The translations under genes were made by a program, and so were the position numbers. A DNA stretch of 64,000 nucleotides. Origin: Ectocarpus siliculosus (Eukaryota; Sar; Phaeophyceae; Ectocarpales; Ectocarpaceae). Every line of letters starts with the position of its first letter. The stretch's first letter is position 1. Location: NCBI GenBank assembly GCA_000310025.1, contig FN649729.1, positions 1,330,381 to 1,394,380 on the forward strand, read 5' to 3'. This document shows, piece by piece, positions 49,201 through 61,200 of this stretch. The notes below the pieces were generated by a model. The model saw nothing but the letters and a program-made list of their open reading frames with translations. It did no database searches and was not told where the DNA came from.

Positions 49201-52200
49201 CGGGGTTTCGCGAACATAAAAGCCTTTTGGTCGAGGGCTAAACCACCACTGCAGGGTCTGCATTGAAACTACCTGTGAAGCTTCCTTGCGAATCAATAAG
49301 GGTGCTAAACAACCAACCGCGTAGATGGCGTTCCTATGTCTAACTCATATTTGACAGGTAAGCATCGCAATAGGGATCGCGACAATGGGGCGGGGTCAGT
49401 CTTAAACGTTGAGGTCGCCGATCCAACCGTCGTTTGATACGTGTGAGGATGCCACATGAGAGCGGCACGATACCTTGAGGTCACCGCGCTTGTCTTTGTC
49501 GAGGAAGCAGAAACCGCCCGTTTCCACCAGCTGACGAACAACTTCAAGTGTCGGCTGGTCGTCCCACTCGTTCACCTGAACCAAGAAAATGAAGTTGTAT
49601 TGAGATGAAAAGGTGAGCTTTCACTTGGTCATGGGAGCAATCGGAAGCAGAGAGGTCGGACATTCTGCAGCTGAAGAGTATCCCATCGGCTGGGTATGGG
49701 CTGGTCAGAAATTCTGGACAACTGAAGCGCTCAATGTTGCTTCATCGCGCGCAAAAATAAATGGCGTGCTCCATATTGTGCCGCGTACGGCACACGCCCA
49801 ACTCTTTCTCGCGCACCTCCGGCATGCTGACATCGTCCAGGAACACCGTCATCCCGCACCCAGAGGGAGGGCCGAAGTTCTTGCCCCCCCTCTTGTCGAG
49901 CTCCCCCTCGATGGTAGACTGGAACATTCCCGCCGTGGTGGCCGAGGAGAAGTTGATCCGCTTCACCATCATGGAGTCGTTCGTGAGCGAGTCGAAGTAC
50001 ATCAGCGCCGTCGTCGTCTTCGCTGTGCCGCTCCCTCCCACCATGAGGACCGGGTGGCGTTGTTTCTGGAGACAGGTTTACGAGAGACGGTGGTGTCGAA
50101 ACAACGCGTTTGCTAAACGCGTGTGAAAAGAGCAGACCAAACGGTTGTTTTGGGTCTGTTGCATTCGGCCAACACACTACAGATACCGGTCATGTGTCTG
50201 TCCGTTCCTAATGCCGTGAGACGTTTCCACAGCTCATGAACGAAATTGAGAACGGGTAACGGGCAGTCAAGAACCAACAATCTTGTTCCCATCCACCGAA
50301 AACGAAAAGAAGGGAGCGGTGCACACACAGACACCGGCGGCGTATGGGGCATTTTTCACCCAATCGGCACTCCTGGACGCTGACACAAAATGTGATTGCT
50401 TCTCTGTTTCGCTCTTGTGTACCTGGAGGTGATTGATGATAGCCAGAGCGCGCGTTGAGTCGACGGTGGGCACAAGCAGCCTCTGAAAGTCAACCTCGGC
50501 GGGGACCTTGGGGTACTCCCAAGCGGGGACCACCCACGGCTCCCACGCCATGGTGTCCAGGTTGACCGAGTAGTCGAAGACGGTCAATCCTGAAGAGGCG
50601 GAGATAGTCGAGTTGCCTGCTGGGGCCACCGGCAAGAATAATGCGAAACGACGTCATGCTCACCAAGTGTTAATAGGGAGTGTGTGTGAGCGAGGTTTTG
50701 GCTTGCTGCTGTAGAAATGACAATCGGTCGAGGGTATGGCCGACAGAGGTACGGATAAGGTAAAAAAAGGCGAACGGATGAACGAGACTCCAAGGTAGAT
50801 ATCGAAATCGGTTGATCCTACGGTTGTGCAAAGAAGGCTTTTCGAGTTGTCTGTGTACAACAACAGCAACCACAACAGGAACGGCCATCTGAACGGACTG
50901 ACACATTGCGAAACAAGACGTATCGTAGCGTGGTCTAGTTGTGAAAGGATCATCACCGTGCCGGCGAGCAACGCTTCCCGCACAAGTGAGGGCAAGGCTT
51001 CTACGAGGAAGACATGCGAGTAGGCGGGCATGGATTCTGGCAGAAAACAGATAATCCTTCTACAAGAACACCTACGCAAGGTGTGGAATGGATGGTTGCT
51101 TGTCATTCTGATCCCCAGGCCAACAGAGTTGAGATACTGCCAATCTCGTAGTATCACGCAATGACAGCGTCTCTTGGGGCCCATAGCAACATCTCTCGGC
51201 ATGCTTTTCGGGATCCATCAGTGTAGCGTTTGGCCCCCCAAGACTCCATTTTGACACCCCGGAAGAGAGAGAACGAGAGAGAGAGAGAGAGAGAGAGAGA
51301 TCGGGGGAGACAAAAAGGGAGAGAGAGAAAAGAGAGAGAGAGAGAAAGAGGAAGAGAAAGTTGATTCTAACAGGACAAACACCCACCGGAAACACTGTCG
51401 CCATCGTTCGCAGCGGCCGCGGCGGCCGCCGCAGCCCCCCCAGAGGAGGGCATGTTCTCAGGGCACAACTGCTGAAGGTACTGGTCGAATTTGACTCGCT
51501 CGTCGGGCTCCAGCAAGCCCCCCAGCGCCCACGACACGCTGAAGAGAAACAGCCGCTCTAGCTCACCCTGGGCGTCCTCGGGGCTTTGGCTCATGTCCGA
51601 CGACTCGAGCATCTCCGAAAGAAGACGAATGGTGGCCTTCCCAGACAGTCGAAGACAGACAAACCGAATCGGGGAGGGAGTTCGTTGTCCAAGGGGGGAC
51701 ACCTATACGCGGGGTCACGTTAGGAAACTTTTGACAGATTGATGTCGAATCGCGACCCTACCTTTCAAGATCTGTGGACTGAAACGTGTCTAAAAGTACG
51801 TCAATACACCCCATCCTACGTTTGCTTTCACCTGCATATTAAATGAGACTAGCTGCTACAAAATTGCCAGCAACAACCATCAAAGGAAGTTGACCTTTGT
51901 ACCAATTGAGGTTGTTGCAGTCTTGGCTTTCCTCACCTCGATCTGACCCACGCGGGTGCAGTTCATCACCGGGCGGCATGTTCTCGTGATGAAGTCGAAC
52001 AGGTGTCCAGGCTCTTTCGGGCCCAGGCACTCCCCCACGTACTTCCTGAGAGACAGCCGAAAAATCAAGTGAGATTTGATGGGGTGAAGAATACACGTAC
52101 TGGCCAAGGCGAGTATGGAAGCATGCGTTCTGGGGGAAGCCGTCAGGACGAAAATGAATAACATGATGCGTATTGTAGCTCGCAATCGGAGCAACCACCG

Positions 52201-55200
52201 CGACTTATACCACCAACGACGACGACAACCTGAGGAAAAATTCTCTTATAGAACTACCGTAGGCGACACAAGAGATTTCCGCTAACATATCGCTTGACTT
52301 TTTCATCCTCTTCGTCATGGAGAAACTGACCTTTGAAAATCGGTCCAGGGGCTGTGTTATCTTGTGTCACCTACGGTACCTTCGCTTCCTCATCTCGGAA
52401 GAAAATCCTGTTCTCGGAATTAAAGACTTGTCAAACTTTGACTCGACAACATCTAGAGACTTCAAACCTGAAAAACTCTCGCAGGATGTCCCCCCTCCCC
52501 GGCGGGAGCTTCTTGAGGCGACTCTCCATCACTGGCTGCCAGTCGAGATCGCTGTCCGAGACGTAGATTATGCCGGCGCGCGAAACCGTCGCCGGAGACG
52601 CGTTTCGGAGATCTTCCACCTCGAAGATGAGCTTGACGTTGTCGGTCATTGGAATCCTGTCGCCGTTGGCCAGAGTGAGGATCTTGTTGTCGTCGAGGAC
52701 GGTGTTGAGGTTTTCGATCCAGATGGCGTCCACCGGCCCGTCGCAGATGATCCACTGTTGTTTATCGTTGTCGTATAGTTGTGGGACGATGGTGAAAGGT
52801 GTGCACGCGTCGAATAGCGTGGATCGAAAAGGGTGGGTGTGGCTTTAGCTAGAAATGTGGGTCACGTGGTCGAGATCGCTACGATTGGGCAGGAAGTAGG
52901 TTAGTTAAGATCGCGAGTTGAGCAGGCCTTTGGTTTCAGTTGTGGTGGAGGACTGTGTGTGGTGCTTCGGCTAGCGATTCGTTCCGATGTTCAGACGTGG
53001 AAGCCGTTCCGCAAGTTGGTAAGCTCAAAAGTAAATACACGCGTCCCGCCGCTTGTGTATGTGAATACCTCTCACCTGCATGTCTTTCCTATTGCGATCG
53101 TTGAACTTGCTCCACATCGCGGCGAAGACGCCGTCCACCCACTCCCCGGAGGCCTTGTTGGTCTCCCCGAACATCTCTTCGGCGCGGATTGCCTTGGGGT
53201 TCATGCGGATGGGCTTGTGTTGCACCCCCGTCGTCTTCGTCAGAGCACTCTGCGGACAATATTCAGAAAGCATGCACCGGACCAGCGGGGGAATGAGAGA
53301 ACCAATAGATACTTTCGTGAAGGGCGGGCTGGGATTGGATTGAAAAGCCAAACGCTTTGACCCCAATGCGCCTACGCGGGAACTCTTTCGGGTTGTTCCG
53401 GCGATAGGATGATGAGCAAGGCTCAAGGTGAACCGCCATCGTCGCGTGGCCCGCTCGCCGAAATGATTTTTATTGTTTTCAACCGGTGCGCCTTTCGGGG
53501 TGTAGTGTAAATAGTTAAGCGTTTGGCCAGAGGTAGGCTGCACGCCAGCCCACGCGGGCAGCTTGCTGCCGAAACATCACCTGCAGCGTGCTGATCGTGC
53601 TGCTCTTTCCGGATCCCGGTGGTCCAACCATCATAACTCCGTGTCGAACGAGCGTGGTCTCGTAGAGCTGTATGACTTTAAGACACCAAGACGGGTGGGC
53701 AATAAGGCCCTCCTTGTCGATGAACGATTTTGCGGCCGACTCCACCTTTCGATGAGGGCAAGGGTTGGGCGTAGGACGTGGGGGTCAAGGGACAAGGGCC
53801 CACAGCGGGAAAAAATACCGGCTGCACAGCAGCAGTGGAGCTGCAGAGAGGAAAACAGGAAAGCGCCACATCTATCATCAAACAAAAACAATGACAACAA
53901 AGACCGCCAAAACTTCAGAAATGGCGCAGAACACCAAACCTCCCCTCGCTGAGCGTTCATACCTCTGCGTGAGCGTCCCCCGAAGCCCCGGCGACAACGG
54001 CCGGGAACAAGTCTCCGAGCAGACTGAGGAAGAGGGGCACGTCCTGAGCGATAAGCTTGGAGAGGTTCATGTCCCTCAGCGTCTTCATGAGCAAGAGATC
54101 TTCGTTCTCGTCGAGGTTGTCCCGCTTCGTCTTCCCGGCCGTCCTGCGAATTTTCATGCATAGATGGAGTGTAAGGAATGGCGTAGCTTGTGTCCTTTCT
54201 AGAAAATCACCTGACGACGCTGGTGAGATGATGTGCCACGGTATCAAGCCTTTTTCATGGCGGTTCAACCACTTCAATCGCTGATCAACCACATCCAAAC
54301 AAGGTTGACATCAACTTAAACGTCGGCTGAGAGAGGGATCTGGCGCGGGAAAACTGACGTCATCCATCTACCTTGCCCATTTTGTTTTTGAATGGTATCT
54401 GTTTTATCTCACAAGACTGTCTCACCTGAGAACGCTGAGAATGTTCCTCAGGCCAAAGTCGTAGTGCTTCTGCTTGGACAACTGCTGCTCGCACAGGGCG
54501 TACAGCACGTTGAACTTGCGGGCAAGGTCGGAGAAGCCCTGGTACCCCACCGAGCAAAGCTTGACCTTCATGATGATCTCTCGGTCGGGTACCATCATCG
54601 CCACCGACCGGAATAGGACCTTGGAGGCGGGTGTGCCAGGGTGCGAGATATTTTGCAGGAGATCGAACAAGGCAAACCAACACGCGGTAGGTAAATATAG
54701 TCGACAGAACCACAGAAAAAAAGGTCTCGCAAAGAAGAATCACCACGGAAAAAAAAATCAAGAGAGTACCAAGTAACTGCGCTATTGCAGTCGAAGCAAG
54801 AGGTCACTTATTTTCCAGTAGCCCCCCCCCCATGCGTACGGAGCGTTCTCCGGTTCCTGTGTGCACCTTCAGGTTTTCGGGGAGCTCCTGCCGGCCCTGG
54901 TAGCCCGGGTTCATGGTGATGAAGTAGGCCACGTCCCTCTTGAGTCCGATGACCTGGCTGTCGCCCGGAAAGACGAATTCTTTCGCTCCTACACGCTTCG
55001 CGTTCGTGATGGCCAGCACCTACAATGCAAAGGAATAGGGCATTGCTAGTGTTTAGGGACAGGTTGATAATGTGGACGGGGGATGTGTAAACTTGTCCTT
55101 GAAAGTTGTACAAGAACGACGAAGAAAAACGGGCGGGGATCATCTATATACGATAGTCAGACCCGTGATCCTAAGCGCCTTGCTTTCGAGATGGCCAGCG

Positions 55201-58200
55201 CACGTTTCAATACAGAGATAAATTGCGGAGGTGTCCAACGGCAGCATACACCTGCGTGCAAGGCTAACCATAACCCCCCCTAGCTTGTTGATAGTTGTCC
55301 CCGTGGGCACTGTTTCGCATCAAGTCGACCAGCAAAAGGATGGGGGTGTGTTGATTAATCCAGAAAGTGACTGAAACCAGGTGAATGGTTGAAGCGGATC
55401 GGGGAGAGCAGACCCGCTGTGTGATCATGCGCCAGAGGTTTGTCCGACGAGAAAAGCCGAAACGGAAAGACAACGCTGCACGTGACCCGTCATGTACGGC
55501 ACATACCTGCTGTGCGACTACAGATAGCACAGGCAGCTCGATCCGGTTAAACTCGTCGAAGCAGCCCCACAGTCCGGCCTGGCACAGTCCTTTGAATATC
55601 TTGGCCATGTCGGTGTATCTCTGCTGGTCTGTACAGTTGGTTACGACCTGCGCGTATGTGCGGGGACAGCATGAACAAGGGATAGCAGAATTTTAGAATT
55701 GAAAAGTTTCCTGTTTCAGTTGTCGGTTCAAAATTTCGCAGCCTTCACATACAGAACACATTTATTGTCATATATTTTTGTAGTGCGATTTCGTCGATAG
55801 CTCCAATACACTCCTCACAACGAGCACCAAATAATCCATTCAGGAAAACTCACCACGAAGTTTCCCAGCGACCTTCCCAAATCTTTGACGGTTTCAGTTT
55901 TCCCCGTTCCGGCAGGGCCCGCGGGTGCACCCCCCAGAAACATTCCCAGCGCTTGGGAAAGCGTGATGTAGCACCGGTCCGTGAGAGGAGTGATCACCAG
56001 TCGTTCCTGAGGTTGGCCAATGTCAGTCGACAAGTCAGTTTGATGGTTGTGTTGGTGTGTGTTACTTGCCACGAAGACCACATTCGACTACGCTTGGAGT
56101 GCAGCATTAGGGAAGAAAATATCGGTAGACCAGAGAAACGAACTCGATGCCATAAAAAGGAGTTGTTTTCTCGATTCGTTTCCATTGTCATAATCAGAAC
56201 CATCGTCTGCAGCAGCACTAGATGTGCAATTCTTAGTCGCTTTTCAGCGAAACTATCCGAAGACCCATCCCAGCGATGGACTCACCTTGCACCCCAGGTA
56301 CTCAAACCGGTACTTAAAGTCGACGTCGCAGATGGAGATGGCACAGCTGCCTGCGCCGTGGGCGTCGTCCTCGCCCGGCCTCCAGTAAAAACGAGCCTGT
56401 TTGAGCCACTCGAAATCCATAGAGTTGTGTATCTTGCGCTCCTTGTAGAGCCGGGTCAAGTCCATGAAAACGTCGCGCTGGTGCACCTGTTGTTACCCAA
56501 AGAAGTTGCAAGTATCTCGAAGATATTGATGTACTGTTAGTCCAGAGGGCTCGGAGTGCGCAGTGTGTTGGGCAGGAAACAGACATAGGCCGCCCTTCAG
56601 AGCCTCCATACCCATGCTGAGAGGGTAGCATTTGTTGGACGAGCTATCACATCCGAAACGACAATGGTGTGGTGTCGCCAACACCAAAGCCAACAACAAC
56701 ACCCACACCAACCCCGCCCTCACTCTGACCGCAATCGTTACCACGACCAGGACCACGAACGGCGAGTACCACGGCAACCACGACAGAAAATGCAACAGCA
56801 AGAACACGGACAACCTGAATTGTGACAAGAGTCTCGATCTTGGTTCGGTTCATCTTGGTGCCGAGGTCCTGCAGGCACCAGGAGCTCATCTCTTGTAGCA
56901 CCCCCAGCTGGCCGCGGTTGGTTTCGCTCATGATGCTTTTGTTGGTGCGGCACTTGTCCAGGGCCTCTTGACACTGGATTTTACACCGACATGAATTTTT
57001 GTTTTTAGTCGCATGCGCGTTTTGGTAGCAAACCGGTCGCAAAGATGAGCGACATGATCGCGACAACAATGTATAACACGCGGAAAAACATTTGCAGACG
57101 GCCTTGCTTTTGACCCTCACGTCTAAACGGACAATATTCATCCCCCCCCCCCAAGTCTTTGAGGCAGTGGCTTCCGCCACGGAGGTGAAGAGAAGGCGAG
57201 TCCCACAACGCATAGAGGGCGACTAGTCTCGTTCGTGACGCTTTTGATCGAGAGATACGTCTGCACGGCTTGCTGACACCCCGATGTGTCGTTGCGGGTC
57301 CAAGCACCGTTGGCCGAGCTCACTTGTTGCGGTGAATACGGCCAGATATCTCAACGAACGGTGGTGAAAGATGCTATGTGGCAGAAGCCAAACCGGAGTA
57401 GCGACTCGAACGTTGAGGGCACCTGGTTGCAGGAAGTTCGGATGCACCTGCATACATGCTGTCAATCATGTACGTATCGAACAACAGGAATTGTCTCTTC
57501 CTCAACACAGGGCAATAAACTAACATCGGAAAGTCATGGTGGTTTATTTCTAACGATATACTGCCAGCATGAACTACCGCGATGTGCGTTTTTTCAACCT
57601 GGCGAACACTCCCTCTTCGTCGAGAATTCAGGCACGTCAAAAACGCTTAGGACATAGGACGTATCCGCCTGCACAGGGTGCGATGACCTCCATTTCCACG
57701 GCACAAAAAGTTCCCTTCCCGAAAACAAAGGGCTCCGAAGACGTCGTGACGACCTTCCTCAAATGTTTATATTACGCGTTTTTGTACCATTATCGTCGAG
57801 TAATAATCGATCTTAGAAAGTCGGCTACAGCATGGGTCGTGTGCAGTGCCACGTGGAATCTGCAAGACAGTACTTGCCTGTGCGGTCCATGAGAACTGAA
57901 GACCCAGAAGGGCGAACTGCCCACAGCTGCAGTCGACGAATTGCCGGAGCGGCATGAGGGTGCATTGTACGGCCGCGAGTTCCGCTAGGCTTTTCAGCGA
58001 CACCTGACAAAACAAACACGTGGCTTTAGCACGGCACAATGATCAACGCGAAATGGGCTATGGGCAATTGTGTGTAGGTCAGGTCCATGTCTCAGCAGTC
58101 AACTGCGGTTTCCAACAGAGCGCGTAAAGCACCATGCCGGTATGTAGCCGGCTCTTTATGGCCGTACTACCGCGACCGGGCCGTACTTTTGGTACTTCTG

Positions 58201-61200
58201 TTTCGATTTCAGGGACAGTTCTCACCTGCATCCCCTTCTCGAGCGCTCCCAACCAGTCCTCGATGTTGCCCGTGGCCTTGACGGGTTTGGAAAACGATAT
58301 AGTCTCCTCATCTGACCCGGCAATATTGACCATGCTGATGATGGACGATTTCTCTCTGAGGTGTATGCGCGGTAAAGGGCAAGATCAGTCCCACCAAAGC
58401 GAAACTACATGAAATCAAGGGCGAAACATAACCATGCTGGGTCAGGCGGTGTACGACGAGTTGCCTTGGGTCGGCAGCAGGAGAGAGACGTACGTTATTT
58501 TTTGTCTTAAGAGCATGCAATCACAGAGGTTGTCGCCACAACACAACGCCATGGTACAGTCTTCTGCTTGAGTTGACACTCACTTCTTGTCGTGCACGAC
58601 CTGGCTGATGCTATCGAACACCTTCTCGTAGTACGGTTGCATCTGCACCGGGTCTGACCCCTGGCTGAGCACCAGCAGCAGCACAGGGTTCGACACGAAG
58701 TAGAAGCGGGGGAACCTCGACCTCTTCTGCTCCAGGTACCCCTCCAGACTCTTCTGGCACTTTTCAAGCTCGACAAACAGCACCGGAAGCGTCGTACACA
58801 GGGTCTCGCTGGCGCAGCACATGATCACCTTCTCCGTTTCTTCCGCTGTGTATATTGCGCCAAAGCAATGGGCCAAGGTGACGATAGAGGTTGAAGACCG
58901 GCGGTAAGCATGGCATGTTTCCGTAATAATATTAGGCACGTTTCTACAGCCCGACCGAGAGCCCCCGGGAGCGTCGTGAACAAGTCTCGCTAGGGCAGTA
59001 CAAGATGATCGGTTGAATATTTCTGCCGTCAGCAGGAGCTTGGATGTGCCCGGCGAAGCGGGCAAAAAATAAAATGGCACAGTGCACTGCAAAAGGACTT
59101 TTCCGTTGCCGGAGTTATGGGAGATGCGATTTTACCATGTGATCATGAGGTGTGTGGTACTTCGAGACGAGCTTGTGGACAACAAGGCGGGAAGGTGTAA
59201 CGTGTATCATTTCGTTTCGAAGTGGACCATAGACGTTTCACATTGTCAGGTGACGATGCCTGAATCCGAAGCGGTCTTGGCGTTGGGGATTTTCAACCGA
59301 CGGCAACAAGCACTTGCAGATACCGACTTCAACCCATGTTTTCTGACGGCGTTTGCCTCGTCTCAAAACACTATGCTGTGAGGGCGGCGCTCTACAACGC
59401 GCATGCTTTACGGTGCGGCGCTCAACCCCAGTCGCACCTTTTATCATGGTCTTGGCCCAATCCTTGTCGATCTTCACGAACTTCTTGGCCTCGATCGGCA
59501 TCTGCTTGGCGATATCCCCACCCATGAACACGGACTCTAGGCTTGTCCACAGCAGCTGCACCTTGACCCAAAGCTCCAGGCTGTCCGTTGCGTTGCTCAG
59601 ATCGTTCAACTTATTCTGCGGGGGTAACGAAGCATAAAAAATAGAAAGGAAGAACGAAGATATACGATTGGTTTATCGTGTGTCGTCACCGATTGAGCAA
59701 CTCGGGCACAGCTAGAAACAGCTTGTTCCGCTGCGAAAGGAGGAGGGGAAGAGTCGGGCGTCAATCCGGTGGCAATTTACGTTCTACCGCTTGGCAACAT
59801 TCCTTGCCATTTTACCCTCTCGTCTTACGTGTCAACGGGTTGGAGCGACGGCATCAGCGAAGGCCTTCACGGCAAGGCGCGTTTGTAGCGACAGCATTCA
59901 CGGATTAGGGGAACAGATTGACGGAACCCGCGAAACGGGAGCCCTTCGTGCTTCACGGTTTGCTTTTCTCCTTTTCTCACCAGTCCCCAGGAAACGAACG
60001 GTACCTATTTGCTCAACCCACCACAAGTTTCTTCCCTTCCAATCCTCTTGCAACGTGCCTCGCGGCCGTTGCTGTACCGTCCGTTACCAGGAATGCCTTG
60101 TCGGGGTGTCTGGATAATATCCCATGACGCACTCAGCCGAGACTGTTGGACTGTAACGAATGTTGTTCATCCTCGGCTAACACTACTGACAACACCAAAA
60201 TTCAACAAAACCCACCTGGACAATCTCTCTGAAAGGTGTCACGTGTCGCATGGATAGCAAAGTCTGCAGCTGCAGCTGGGCGTCTTCCAGCTCCTCGATG
60301 ATGACTCCATATGCCTGACCCACCCCACAGGATTGCAGCAGGTGATGCATTACGTGGTTGGCTTTAGTTTTACTCCTGAAGCCAGTCATCGTAACGCTCT
60401 CTCCAGTGTCCCTTTTTCGTCTACACATATAGTACCTATTTCACGCATGGAGTATGTAGTAAGGGTTTTTGTGGCCGCACGATCCTAGGAATTCTGGATA
60501 CTGGGAGAGATTCGACTGGCTTTGCTCTGAACCATACACAGCTGCACTTCTTCCACCTACTTGTTCATCTGTACCTTTAAGACGGGCACTCCTCTGCTCT
60601 TCCACGGGGTGAACTCGAAGGCAGCATGATCCCACTGGTCCGTGATATCATCGAGCTTTTCAGCGATCGAGAGCTGCTTGTCGGCGCCTTCACAGATCTG
60701 ATTCGCAATTCCGCGAGCCAAGGACCGTTGCATGATCCAGCACCAGAAATTCCGCGATGATCGGCCAATCGGAGTGGAGGCGAGAGGACGGAGTACGCGC
60801 TGATCGACTCCAACAGCAACGGTTCTTCGTTACGTGCAAGATGGTGGAAATTTCCGCTGCCCCTTTCTCACGGGAAAATATGCGCTACAGTATATTGAGA
60901 AGGTAGACACCCCCCCCCCTTGCCTCCTCCCCTTCTTCAGCACCCCCACATTGCAACCAAACAGCCGGTGCGTTGCGCTCGCACCTCCTCGATATCGTCC
61001 TTGAACTGGAGGATGGGGCTGTCCATGATGTTCGAAAGGCTGAAGTTCTCGCTTTCGTAGGGGAAGTTGGTCTTGGTGATGTCCATCACCTCTTGCCAAT
61101 GCCGCGGCTTGATACTCGGCTTCCGCAGGTTCTCGATTATTGGAAGGACCTCCTGAAAGTCGGTTATCTTGCGTAACAACACCTGAAAAAAAGACGAACG

